Positions 27,501 through 34,112 of a stretch of DNA of 64,000 bases are shown here, piece after piece (the first letter of the stretch is position 1; every line of letters begins with the position of its first letter). Both the position numbers and the translations under genes were made by a program. Location: positions 24,362-88,361 of the forward strand of contig JAVBLJ010000028.1 of NCBI GenBank assembly GCA_031553615.1, given 5' to 3'. The notes beneath the pieces are model-generated. The model ran no database searches. It saw nothing but the letters and a program-made list of their open reading frames with translations, and was not told where the DNA came from. The DNA is from WQXF01 sp031553615 (lineage in GTDB: Bacteria > Bacillota > Clostridia > Christensenellales > Aristaeellaceae).

Positions 27501-29341
27501 TCGCAATCCACCCGGATAGCCTCCGCCGGACCGAATCCATCGGCGCTGAGCACCGTTTCGATGTAATACTTCCCCGGCTCCAGCGCGGGCGTTACCGCCT
27601 GACCCTGGGCATCGGCGGTCACCTCTAGCGCATCGCCGCTTTCGCCGACCACCCGGTAGCTCGATCCGCCCAGGCGCGCTCCATCCTGCTGCGCGGCGCG
27701 CAGCACCAGCCTCGTCTTACGGCCAACCAGGGTCACGGTTTGGCGTTCCTGCGGCAATTCAAAGGCAACCGGCTGCCCCAGCGCGCGCTCCAGCGACGGC
27801 TGACCCGCGTTGGGCTGCAACAGGTATCGGCCGGCGGGCAGGGTCAGCTCCAGCATGCTATCCGCGCCGGAGCGCGCATGAATGGCCTCGCCCTCCGCCG
27901 AAAGCAACGCGTTGCCGTTCCCATCGAGCACGGTGAACGCTGCTTCCCCCAAGGGCAGCTCTTCGATCTCGCCATGCTCGCCCACTTCCCCAATGCAAAG
28001 CGTCCAACGCGCGGTGAGCACCGGCGGGCAAACCACAGCATTTTCGAGCAAGGAGGAGGGCTCCACGCTCAGCGTCTGCCCGCCTTGCAGCGCGGCGGGC
28101 AGCACATAACCGCCGGGCAGGCCTTCGTACCGCACCTGATATTCGCCGGGCACCAGCGCTACGGTCACCACCTGGCCACCCGCATCGGTGGTGTAGGTGC
28201 CCAAGAGCACGCCCTCGCGCTCCAGCACGCAGCGCACGCCGGGCAGCGGAATGCCGCTCTCCTCATCCAAACCACCGGAGAGCGCAAAGCGCACGTAGCC
28301 CTCCTGGGCGGCGGCGGTGAGCGTCAGCTCGGTGTCCTGTCCATCGGCGATGGAAAACGTAGTCTCCTCCACGAGCTGGACGGGCGCATCCTGCGGCTGA
28401 CGGGTCACGCGCAGCACGTAACTGCCCGCGGAAAGCACGCTTTGGGCCAATCCGTTGGCATCGGTATTCCATTCGATGGCTTGGCCGCTGGCCGCATCGA
28501 TCACGGCGCGGCGGTTTTCATCCAGCACGGCCAACCCCACGCCGGTGAGCGGCGCGCGCTCCACCTGCCCATTGGGTCGAATCGCAGCGCGCTCGGTCTG
28601 CACGAGCAAACGGCCCTTCCGCTGGTGCACAAACGCGATGCCCGCCCACGCCGCATCGCGCACGGTTACGGTGCGCTGCGCGTCCGGCACGGGCAGGTAG
28701 TCCTGCGGGGTGGCCGCTTCCTCAATAGTGTATTCTCCGGCGGGCAACGAATCCACGCGCCATGCGCCGTCCGCGCCGGTCTGGCCCTCCTGCAGCAAGG
28801 CACCCTCCTGCATAAGCCGCAGCTTTACCTCGGCCAAAGGCGAGCCATCCTCGCCCTGCGCCCGCACCTGCAGACCACCGGGCATCGTGTTGTCCACGCG
28901 CAAATCGTTGTGCCCCGCAATGGACCAATACCCTGCCGGCATGGGCAGGTAGCCCTCGGGCGCGCTCTCCTGGCGCACGTAGAATTCGGTGCCGTCCGGC
29001 AAATCAAAGCTGACCGGCTGGGCCTCTGTGCGGATCACAAACGGCGATTGCGGCGCACGCGGATCGGGCCAGGGCTGCATTTCGCCCTGCGCATCGGGCG
29101 CATAGATGCCAAACAACGCGCCGGGCAGGTATTCCACCGCCACCGGCGCATGATCGACTTCCCCGCGCTCCAGGCCGCGCACCGCCAGCGTATATCGCTT
29201 GGTCTGGGGCTGGCTGGCGGAAGGCACAAAAATCATCTGCCCTCCGCTCAGCTGCACGTCGCTGAGTGCCCATCCTGCCAACAACACACAAATGGCAAAA
29301 ATTATCGCAAAAAAAGCGGTCCGCTTGCGCCCACTGATCAC
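21515..29341 (-). CDS. giant extracellular protein of CnaB/SdrD-B-type domains, N-terminally anchored
   Basis: About 2,608 residues. A single hydrophobic segment near the N-terminus (AFFAIIFAICVLLAGWAL) is a signal anchor or signal peptide. The N-terminal half is a run of prealbumin-like (CnaB) modules with xGxYxLxE/LPxGY endings. The C-terminal half has about eleven or twelve SdrD-B-like modules, each with a W-x-D-x-(N/D)-x-(D/N)-G-x-x-D-x-x-E motif (for example WIDQNNDGMLDANE and WLDADDNGLWDAGE) and an ending like LRPGTYxLRxxLPEGYLF. These motifs resemble Ca-binding loops. No LPxTG motif, charged tail or C-terminal helix is present; the protein ends in an Ala/Pro/Thr tail. The start is probably the GTG at 29341 (GGGGGA upstream); a GTG at 29377 is possible. 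It probably acts as a long stalk, adhesin or scaffold. It has its own promoter at 29411-29439. Confidence 0.85.
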   Translation of the reverse strand: MISGRKRTAFFAIIFAICVLLAGWALSDVQLSGGQMIFVPSASQPQTKRYTLAVRGLERGEVDHAPVAVEYLPGALFGIYAPDAQGEMQPWPDPRAPQSPFVIRTEAQPVSFDLPDGTEFYVRQESAPEGYLPMPAGYWSIAGHNDLRVDNTMPGGLQVRAQGEDGSPLAEVKLRLMQEGALLQEGQTGADGAWRVDSLPAGEYTIEEAATPQDYLPVPDAQRTVTVRDAAWAGIAFVHQRKGRLLVQTERAAIRPNGQVERAPLTGVGLAVLDENRRAVIDAASGQAIEWNTDANGLAQSVLSAGSYVLRVTRQPQDAPVQLVEETTFSIADGQDTELTLTAAAQEGYVRFALSGGLDEESGIPLPGVRCVLEREGVLLGTYTTDAGGQVVTVALVPGEYQVRYEGLPGGYVLPAALQGGQTLSVEPSSLLENAVVCPPVLTARWTLCIGEVGEHGEIEELPLGEAAFTVLDGNGNALLSAEGEAIHARSGADSMLELTLPAGRYLLQPNAGQPSLERALGQPVAFELPQERQTVTLVGRKTRLVLRAAQQDGARLGGSSYRVVGESGDALEVTADAQGQAVTPALEPGKYYIETVLSADGFGPAEAIRVDCEAGVPLVVDMLHRPLGTLEAKFIAQALNSQGQPETMPLTGMRVALMALQEGGDGEDLAAYAYYPSQEAPLLLTVDAQGIARMEGGSLPALPAGMYRAVAQTGAEHADAGPSAPVEVSDGAQAALEWTTHSTMGGVRIALRDAENTERALTEAAFELSPEEAAAGAAPDPLVLDAQGSALRVQLPQGQYRLRQTRWPEGFDPIPDQSIEIAGGALTEVSLLNVRRGTLTVDKQGYTFNSEMQQFRVPLRGAYAVYTLADGVYLPYPSQDAQAVLTAHGLAIEGAVEQIDLPAALEGAPYFLREVESAVSPGYLVDSEYHEVRVYPGQHAVAEIAALADKGFFVLAHRAAEDDSPLIGGTFELYAKTGEKEGAPVWAREPALSFELQEAFYQNEMALPVGDYRLVMCRAPQGYMLDADIAPIEQVVSIPAYVHRGNPMAQVELCSMRAPQQGEALGDDSSLPLYSAVQGLQLASSNSQADIVSVTVGEAHDALGTPLSARVVYYQQGGWNWADSREVDGLEQGPRTVDLNDVPSRILAVQVRYMDGRDGSPQLNAGFHAEDIQLTVASEQNVSLLQAWQYEVRYRNEAGELRATLIYSQPEETVPQAIEARKLRPIGEVRSMGGVSGKVWRMRGLSGEEGGDPGEGTNGVRVLLERIGAQGEATPMGEAVLDERGMYNFEDIPFDTYRLRFVAPEGDLIAQTRDSEGESGKTADTSPTFELNEGNSWHWAQAGIVRGAEVRSSLWLDANLDAARDEGENGAAGIAFTLWQAGAEVASVQTGEDGSFALTGLLPGSYMLRTELPENLLFTETTQALERPFELALGERMELPGQPVVQASRIAGLLLADGGSQGIASARVELMLEGSEQPLRSTTTDAQGWFGFERLTPGTYSLRVALPSAYVFPRDSATQEGQLAVRDVENGLTAPFALAMGETLDALRIQALRPAKLTIVAWEDREYLGTRSESNAGVSGVKVALAPTGMPEEDASQLEWQTTGPDGVAQFERVEPGDYDLWYQIEGNWRLTRGVDAQGKAQPMQRGATGHGPHIRLNAGQEETFDVGLVLPAALRGAAWLDADDNGLWDAGEAPFVGAEVMLDDLSGMLEPMRVLTDERGEYRFDEMPPGSYRLTFVPPQGHVFADYASPSKEIQLAMAQVLEKQNMGLVQTAEVSGMIWEDSNNNGERNEEETAVPGAEVALYSVDSRSQRSLLFERQVDEEGAFVFTGLRPGTYQLDCALPESYVVMHATASPVRFGTAKRNEPLHSASFMLAMGSKIEGVTLAALRLGSLAGSVWIDADYDGLRGAEEKPLPKVAVALWKTGGTEPAFATLTARDGSYQFDALPPGEYELRFTLPEGYLFTRTSAQSLPESTGREASMPLALEMGEKREGMDAGALIPAELSGLSWIDQNNDGMLDANEPALVGTKVELLNPEDPANPVAEVVSDEQGRWSLTDVMPSAYQLRITLPEGTLFATAPQRKSASRGGDIFGVDAAQTLSERFDLQAGERKEQFHIGGIPAGSIEGTVWLDGDDDGLYGEGEQPVGGVTVTLLDGTNPVATAETGEQGEYRFDTLRPGAYKLRFDLPEGYLFARVPKGEGVQAGLVAGVDESSGESAVFSLVMGAALTAQNAGVLEGAVVEGQVWLDPDESGTLDDDEQGLAGALAECLAVGSDQVLRSVRTGVDGAYRFVNLRPGTYQVRVTAPEGHLFAPQADAVLTLADNRQGVSEAFDLLMGEENEMDAVAALAGASIGGTAWEDANVDGRYDSAEVALPGTLATLLRQEGSEWVTLSSVAVNDQGAYRFGELRPGTYAVRFTLPEGFLFTDQLSDTQVQRSSVAATTGTTGESHPVQLSMGDAVTDLHVGGIRPGMLGDTVWIDENGNGWQDYGEPPLSGVKVVLLALQADGSETEAASALSDEYGFYRLDNLRPGLYRIRVELPEGYGFTVNAPDLPEIDSDIPEGAGPVGTSKDFVIRSGQAKRDIDIGAHRAGAAAPTAAAADPSAGQ

Positions 29342-29410
29342 GCTTTCGTCCCCCTGTGTTCTGGGAGCATGCAGCACGTATCCAGCATGCTCAAAAATAG
29401 GTTACGCTAT

Positions 29411-29439
29411 AGTATCCCAAAAAGGTGCCTGCTTGTCAA
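29411..29439 (-). promoter_or_regulatory. promoter of the giant surface protein gene
   Basis: On the minus strand, a perfect TTGACA (29434-29439) is followed by 17 nt and GATACT (29411-29416). It lies back to back with the thioesterase promoter, whose -35 box starts ten bases further on. Confidence 0.75.
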
Positions 29440-29448
29440 TGCGTGGTC

Positions 29449-29477
29449 TTGACAGCATGGCACAATCGTGTTAGTGT
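29449..29477 (+). promoter_or_regulatory. promoter of the acyl-ACP thioesterase gene
   Basis: A perfect TTGACA (29449-29454), 17 nt, and TAGTGT (29472-29477). The start codon is 70 nt further on. Confidence 0.65.
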
Positions 29478-29546
29478 GCTCTTGCCCTTTTGAACCGTCT
29501 ATTGTTATCCTTATCAGAGAATTTCCGCGCGGAAGGAAGTGTCAAA

Positions 29547-30305
29547 ATGCCGATAGAACACGCACGCGAGCTGGTATTGAGCGCCAGCATGGTGGATTTT
29601 ACCGGGCGATGGCAGCCTCGTTCCATCTTGGACTCTTTGCAAGATTTGGCGACGGAGCACTCCGAACTGCTGGGCGTGGGGCGCGATCGCATGCTGGAGC
29701 GCAATATCATCTGGATACTCTCGCGCACCCACCTACAAATGCAGGAATACCCGATGATGGACGAGACCGTTCGCATCCGCACCTGGCCGGGCACGGCGAA
29801 CCGCTTCTTTTTCCCGCGCCATTCGGTGGTTGAACGGCCCGATGGAACGCGCCTGGGCGCGGCGGTGACGCTTTGGCTGCTACTGGATTTGAACACGCGC
29901 AGCGTGGTGCCGCCCAGCAAGAGCGATCTGACTTTCCCGGATACCGCGCACCTCCCCGCGCCGCTCCCCCTGCCCGACCGGGTTATGCGACTGGAGACCG
30001 GCGAGCGCTATACGGTGGCGCGCGCGGCGCAGTACAGCGATCTGGACGTAAACGGCCACGTGAACAATACGCGCTATGCCGATTGGGCATGCGACCTATT
30101 CCCGCCCGAAGTGCTGCGCACCCACTGCATCGAAAACCTGTTGCTCAATTACACCCGCGAGGTGGTGCCCGGCCCGCCGGTGCATTGCGCGCTAACGCTC
30201 GAAGGGCAGCGGTTCTCCCTGCTGGGTGAGGATGCGGATGGTGCGCAAATCTATTTTGAAGTCGGTGGCACGCTGACGCCCTGGCACAGCGATCGCCGCG
30301 TCTGA
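29547..30305 (+). CDS. acyl-[acyl-carrier-protein] thioesterase
   Basis: Releases free fatty acids from acyl-ACP. The protein (252 aa) has two hotdog domains. The first begins VDFTGRWQPRSILDSLQDLA; the second contains YSDLDVNGHVNNTRYADW, with the Asn-His pair of the FatA/FatB-like family active site. Bacterial stand-alone members in Clostridia are of this size. The ATG at 29547 is preceded by AAGGA at 12 nt, and the longer frame from 29490 has no better start. It is a single-gene unit with its own promoter and terminator, divergent from the giant surface protein. Chain-length specificity cannot be read from sequence. Confidence 0.9.
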   Translation: MPIEHARELVLSASMVDFTGRWQPRSILDSLQDLATEHSELLGVGRDRMLERNIIWILSRTHLQMQEYPMMDETVRIRTWPGTANRFFFPRHSVVERPDGTRLGAAVTLWLLLDLNTRSVVPPSKSDLTFPDTAHLPAPLPLPDRVMRLETGERYTVARAAQYSDLDVNGHVNNTRYADWACDLFPPEVLRTHCIENLLLNYTREVVPGPPVHCALTLEGQRFSLLGEDADGAQIYFEVGGTLTPWHSDRRV

Positions 30306-30328
30306 AACGATCACGCATCCAAAACACC

Positions 30329-30360
30329 AAAAAGCTGCTCGCTCGTCGCGACAGCTTTTT
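30329..30360. terminator. bidirectional terminator between thioesterase and rsfS
   Basis: AAAAAGCTG and CAGCTTTTT form a perfect stem with T-runs on both strands, serving the convergent thioesterase (+) and rsfS (-) genes. Confidence 0.85.
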
Positions 30361-30395
30361 ATTTGCGATAATATAACAACTTTCGAAAGAGACAA

Positions 30396-30773
30396 TCAGG
30401 TCGTCGGCGTAGCGGATTCGCCCAGGCCCGGCGTGGGTACCACGTTGTCGCTCTCCATCCACAGGCGCTCCAGCTGGTAATAAGCGCGCTCCTGCTCGTG
30501 GAAAATGTGCACGATGACCGAACCGTAGTCGAGCACGGCCCAGCGTCCCTCGGCAGCGCCTTCGCGCCTGCGGGGAGGAATCTTCTGCTTATCGAGCTCT
30601 TCCTCCAAGTGATCGAGTAGCGTCTTTACCTGGGGGGCCGAGCGGCCCGAAGCGATCACCATGTAATCCGCGATGACGGTTCGATGCCCCACCGATAGCA
30701 CCAGGATGTCCTGCCCCTTCTTGTCATCCAGCGCCTTGGCCGCGCACAGGGCAATCTCCTTGGGTTCCAGCAT
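30396..30773 (-). CDS. rsfS: ribosomal silencing factor RsfS
   Basis: Binds ribosomal protein uL14 and blocks subunit joining when nutrients run low. The protein (125 aa) has the family blocks DILVLSVG, ADYMVIASG with the conserved Ser-Gly, GAAEGRWAVLDYGSVIVHIF, and YYQLERLW. GGAGG precedes the ATG. It ends the nadD-yqeK-rsfS unit, the order found in Bacillus subtilis (nadD-yqeK-yqeL). Confidence 0.96.
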   Translation of the reverse strand: MLEPKEIALCAAKALDDKKGQDILVLSVGHRTVIADYMVIASGRSAPQVKTLLDHLEEELDKQKIPPRRREGAAEGRWAVLDYGSVIVHIFHEQERAYYQLERLWMESDNVVPTPGLGESATPTT

Positions 30774-30849
30774 CGTCCTGCCTCCTTTATGCGTTCAATT
30801 TTCTTTCTGTATGCGTACCGTTGTGTCCCGCTGGCGCGAAACCCTGCCG

Positions 30850-31458
30850 CTATCGCCGCTCCTCAAACCAGGCCAGCGCGCGCAGCGTATCCACGTACAG
30901 TGCACACTTTCGGTTTTCGATGTATTCGACCGTACTGCGGAGCGCAAGCCGCATGGCCTCACGAAGGTCGGTGCCCATGCATTCGCGAATCGATTCCAGC
31001 GCCGCAAAGGGCTGACGGGCGGGCTCCACCATGTCGGCTATGTAGATGATTTGCTCCAGCGTGGTCATGTGCGCGTGCCCGGTGGTGTGCCAGCGGATCG
31101 CGTCGAGCACCTCGGTATCCTCTATGTCAAAATCCCTCTGCGCCAAGTATGCGCCCACCGGAGCGTGCAGCAACGCGCGGGATTCCCACATTTCCTTGTC
31201 CATGCGCAGGCCGCCCTCCACCACCAGCGCCTGCATTTGCGCAAGCGTCAAGCCTTTGGCGCAGTCGTGCAACAACCCGGCCCGCATGGCCTGGTCGCCA
31301 TCCACCTGCCAGCGCTCGGCCAGCGCCAGCGCCTCCCGCTCCACGTTGAGGGTGTGCACATACCGCTGCTCGGGCATCTGCTTGCGAAGCTTTGCAGTGA
31401 CCGTCTCGCGCCACTCCGAGCCTAGCCGTAGAGCCGGTGACTGCGCAGATAGCTCCAC
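30850..31458 (-). CDS. yqeK: YqeK-type HD-domain phosphohydrolase (Ap4A hydrolase)
   Basis: Members hydrolyse diadenosine tetraphosphate symmetrically. HD-domain metal ligands are visible in RYVHTLNVE, LLHDCAK, and the later LLHAPVGAYLA and WHTTGHAHMT, followed by YIADMVEP. No ATG is available upstream of the conserved HTLNVE helix. The only in-frame standard start that keeps it is a GTG at 31458, overlapping nadD by 37 nt and giving 202 aa. The much longer open frame reaching 31866 is nadD read out of frame and was discarded. The start is therefore uncertain; the function call is firm. Confidence 0.85.
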   Translation of the reverse strand: MELSAQSPALRLGSEWRETVTAKLRKQMPEQRYVHTLNVEREALALAERWQVDGDQAMRAGLLHDCAKGLTLAQMQALVVEGGLRMDKEMWESRALLHAPVGAYLAQRDFDIEDTEVLDAIRWHTTGHAHMTTLEQIIYIADMVEPARQPFAALESIRECMGTDLREAMRLALRSTVEYIENRKCALYVDTLRALAWFEERR

Positions 31459-32036
31459 ACCTCGGGCGGCATAAACGCTTGCGCGACCGTGCCATCCTGC
31501 TCCAGGCTTTGGCGAATCTTGGTGGAGGAGATGTCTATGCCGGGCGTACGAAGAATCCATATGGCCGCGCCACGCGCCCTCAGCTGATTTGCGCATTCCT
31601 CCTCGGCCTCCTCTCGCCATCCCGGCCTGGTGCACACGATGAAATGGGTCAGGGCAAATACCTCGTCGGCCTCGAGCCATGTGTGCAGCTCCATCAGCGT
31701 GTCTGCCCCAACGATGTACCAAAGCGATGCGCCCGGCCACCGGCCGCGCAGGTCGCGGAGCGTATCGACCGTGTAGGTGATGCCCTCGCGGCGCACCTCT
31801 AGGTCGCAGGCCGCAAATCGGGGATACCCCTCCACCGCCAGCTCGGTCATGCGCAGCCGATCCCATTTATCCGCGAGCCCCGAACGCTTGTGCGGCGGAT
31901 TGCCCGCGGGCAGGAAAAGCACCCGATCCAAATCGCAGGCCCCCATGGCCGATTGTGCCATGGCCAAGTGTGCGTTGTGGATGGGGTTAAAGCTGCCCCC
32001 CAATATGCCCAACCGATATGCTTCGCACTGCGCCAT
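31422..32036 (-). CDS. nadD: nicotinate-nucleotide adenylyltransferase
   Basis: Makes deamido-NAD from nicotinate mononucleotide and ATP. GGSFNPIHNAHL (residues 13-24) is the nucleotidyltransferase signature with the catalytic histidines, and ISSTKIR near the C-terminus is the second family motif. At 204 aa it is full length. GGGGGA precedes the ATG. First gene of the nadD-yqeK-rsfS operon. Confidence 0.97.
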   Translation of the reverse strand: MAQCEAYRLGILGGSFNPIHNAHLAMAQSAMGACDLDRVLFLPAGNPPHKRSGLADKWDRLRMTELAVEGYPRFAACDLEVRREGITYTVDTLRDLRGRWPGASLWYIVGADTLMELHTWLEADEVFALTHFIVCTRPGWREEAEEECANQLRARGAAIWILRTPGIDISSTKIRQSLEQDGTVAQAFMPPEVWSYLRSHRLYG

Positions 32037-32072
32037 CGCCGTCCCCCTACAGGTTCCGTAGCTTTGCCCCCC

Positions 32073-32101
32073 ATTATACCCTATGTTGTTTCAAAGGGAA
32101 A
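32073..32101 (-). promoter_or_regulatory. probable promoter of nadD-yqeK-rsfS
   Basis: On the minus strand a perfect TATAAT (32073-32078) lies 37 nt before the nadD start. The -35 region at 17-nt spacing is TTTCCC (32096-32101), a weak match. Confidence 0.55.
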
Positions 32102-32152
32102 GAGGTGGCAAAAAAAAGGCTGGCTTATCTTCCCGTTCGCCCTCATGCACTC

Positions 32153-32183
32153 GCCCCGCCCCGCCCCGCCCCGCCCCGCCCCG
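32153..32183. repeat. (GCCCC)6 pentanucleotide repeat
   Basis: Six perfect copies of GCCCC plus a final G, in the nadD-32400 spacer. The 32037-32399 spacer holds the nadD promoter, this repeat and the palindromic element; no gene is seen in it. Confidence 0.9.
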
Positions 32184-32199
32184 TTATTCTATTCCTTGC

Positions 32200-32333
32200 T
32201 AGATTTCACGCAATAGATCGCGGAAGATTTTTTCGAATGGCTAGGAGCCCGAGGGAGGCGTAGCTGGCAGCTACGCGACCGAAGCGTGGCAACGTCATTC
32301 GGAAAAAGATCTGCGAGATATACAGGAAATCTA
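32200..32333. repeat. nested palindromic element (REP/MITE-like or structured RNA)
   Basis: The outer arms TAGATTTC (32200-32207) and GAAATCTA (32326-32333) are perfectly complementary. Inside, TTTTTTCGAATG (32228-32239) pairs with CATTCGGAAAAA (32296-32307) with one G-T pair. In the centre are GGCT-agg-AGCC (32239-32249) and a perfect 8-bp hairpin, GCGTAGCT-ggc-AGCTACGC (32258-32276). It has no reading frame or T-tract of note. The form resembles palindromic repeat elements dispersed in many bacterial genomes, but copy number cannot be judged from one window. Confidence 0.6.
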
Positions 32334-32399
32334 TCGAGGAGTAGTATTAGGATTACAATGTCCGCTCATGGGAAAGATATACACAAAGGAGGCGTTGCT

Positions 32400-33236
32400 A
32401 TGCTTACTCCGTTCGAACAAAAAAGCCGCCTTGGAGGCGCGCTCGATTTCGTGATGCTTCGGTTGCTGATGTTGGCGCTGTGTTTCCTGTGGTTCTATCG
32501 CCTGTGGGGGGTAACGGTGCCCGCGCTGTTGGCGGGTGTCGCGCTGTGCGTGCTGCTTTGGCACACGCTCACGCTTTGGCAGAGGCGCGCGCTGGCGCGA
32601 CGGGCGGCCGAGCTGCGCGCGCACATCGGCGGCACCCTTGCGTTGGAGGAACTGTTGGAGATGCAGCCGGTGCAAGCGGCACACCACGCCGCCGATTGGC
32701 TGGCCACGGCGCATGCGCTCGATCCGCTGGGCGAGGCGGGCGATGGCGTGCTGCTGCGCTACCGGGAGGAGGTGCTCTTCCTTCTCTGCCTGCAGGGGCA
32801 TCCGCAGCAGCAGGTGGATGCAGGCGCGGTCCTGGCCGCCAGCCGTGCGCGCCGGGCTCTGCCGGAGGCGCAGCGCTGCGTGCTCTGCACGCCGGGCACC
32901 TTCACGCAGGAGGCGCGCCAGACCGCCGATTCGCTCGATCCTCCGGTGCGCCTGATCGAGGGCAACACGCTGCGCACCCTGGCCGGACGAATCGCCCCCG
33001 CCACCGATGAACAGCTGGTGTGCATGGGTCAGCGCCAGCGCAAGCCCTTCGCCTGGTCCTCGCTGCGTCCCCTGGTCTTTTCGCCACAAAAAACACGTCG
33101 GTATGCCGCGTACGGCACCGGCTTGCTGGCGCTCTACATTGTCACCAATCAGCTATATTATCTGCTGCCCGCCGGACTATGTTGGGCGCTCGCAATGCTG
33201 AGCCAGCGAGGGAAGCGCAGGCCTCAAAAGCTATAA
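32400..33236 (+). CDS. membrane protein with a degenerate restriction-endonuclease-like domain
   Basis: The protein (278 aa) has two membrane helices near residues 18-58, a cytoplasmic domain (~60-210) and two more helices near 235-265. The soluble part follows the Mrr-type nuclease pattern: an Asp-containing strand (GEAGDGVLLRY), a strand where Q/E-x-K is expected but LCLQG is found, and a late VRLIEGNTL motif like the ...IxLIDGxxL of that fold. With no catalytic lysine visible it is probably a non-catalytic relative. The ATG at 32400 has a textbook AAAGGAGG; the longer frame from 32286 runs through the palindromic element. Function is unknown. Confidence 0.7.
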   Translation: MLTPFEQKSRLGGALDFVMLRLLMLALCFLWFYRLWGVTVPALLAGVALCVLLWHTLTLWQRRALARRAAELRAHIGGTLALEELLEMQPVQAAHHAADWLATAHALDPLGEAGDGVLLRYREEVLFLLCLQGHPQQQVDAGAVLAASRARRALPEAQRCVLCTPGTFTQEARQTADSLDPPVRLIEGNTLRTLAGRIAPATDEQLVCMGQRQRKPFAWSSLRPLVFSPQKTRRYAAYGTGLLALYIVTNQLYYLLPAGLCWALAMLSQRGKRRPQKL

Positions 33237-33256
33237 TGCCATAGCTATTTAATCGG

Positions 33257-34009
33257 TTAGCCCTGCTCCTGCCCGTAAATGCGGCGCACCTCGGCGGTGT
33301 ACGCTCCATTGGGCCCGCAGAGTATCAGCGGCGGCAGCCAGTGCAGCGCCGGGCGCGCACGCTTGATGCCCTCCACCAGCACCAGCTTGGGCGGATTCTC
33401 CACGCGCTGGTGGATGAGCCTCACCCGCTTGGGCTCAAGGAATACCGCGCGCATCTCGTCCCAAAGCTCCAGCATGCGCGGCGCGGGAAACACCAGGTCC
33501 ACCCTGCCTCCGGTGCGCAGCAGCTGCGATGCGCTGCGCACCACATCGGCCAGCGTGCAGCCGATCTCGTGCCGCGCCACCGCCTTGCCCGGATCGGGAT
33601 TGGTGAGCGTCGCGCCTTGGCGGCCATACGGAGGATTGCACACCACCAGGTCGGCGCAGGCGTGCCCCAACAGCGCGGCGGCATGGCAGAGATCGGCCTC
33701 GTGCACGGCGATGCGCCCGCTCAACCCGTTAAGCTCCACGCTGCGCCGCGCCATGTCCGCCATCTCGGGCTGCAGCTCGATCGCATCGAAACGGGCACCC
33801 GGCGCTCGCGCCGCCATCAGCAGCGGCAGTATGCCCGTGCCCGTGCCCAAATCCACCACACGATCCCGGCTTCGCACCCCGGCAAAGTCGGCCAGCAGCA
33901 CCGCATCGGTGCCAAAGCGAAACCCCGCCTCCTTTTGCAGGATGCGGAACCCGCCGCGCTGCAGGTCGTCCAGCCGCTCCCCGGCCCGCCCCAAATCACC
34001 GCTCTCCAT
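33257..34009 (-). CDS. TrmN6-type tRNA (adenine-N6)-methyltransferase
   Basis: A Rossmann-fold SAM-dependent methyltransferase of 250 aa. VDLGTGTGILPLLMAAR is the SAM-binding motif I. IELQP is the acidic end of motif II, and NPPYGR near residue 135 is the catalytic N/D-PP-Y/F motif of N6-adenine enzymes. Relatives methylate A37 of tRNA-Val (YfiC/TrmN6 family). The frame is open to 34315 but the ATG at 34009 follows GAGGG at six bases and matches the family start. It is convergent with 32400-33236 and downstream of the SpoIID gene's terminator. Confidence 0.85.
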   Translation of the reverse strand: MESGDLGRAGERLDDLQRGGFRILQKEAGFRFGTDAVLLADFAGVRSRDRVVDLGTGTGILPLLMAARAPGARFDAIELQPEMADMARRSVELNGLSGRIAVHEADLCHAAALLGHACADLVVCNPPYGRQGATLTNPDPGKAVARHEIGCTLADVVRSASQLLRTGGRVDLVFPAPRMLELWDEMRAVFLEPKRVRLIHQRVENPPKLVLVEGIKRARPALHWLPPLILCGPNGAYTAEVRRIYGQEQG

Positions 34010-34072
34010 GGCGAGCCCTCCCCATAAAACTCCAATAAAACCCCTATGAAAACGCCCCTGCAAGCTCCTATC

Positions 34073-34106
34073 AAAAATAGCGGCAGAAGGATTTCCCTCC
34101 TGCCGC
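34073..34106 (-). terminator. terminator of the SpoIID-SH3 gene
   Basis: On the minus strand, GCGGCAGGAGG pairs with CCTTCTGCCGC (one G-T pair) and is followed by TATTTTTG. Confidence 0.8.
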
Positions 34107-34112
34107 AAGACA

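Noticed and set aside
30850..31866. 338-codon version of yqeK
   Set aside because: The first ~135 residues are nadD read in another frame; the conserved YqeK domain begins only after 31458.
32200..32333. tRNA or tmRNA gene
   Set aside because: The nested stems look cloverleaf-like, but no CCA-end acceptor, T-loop GTTCRA or anticodon arm of normal length could be found.
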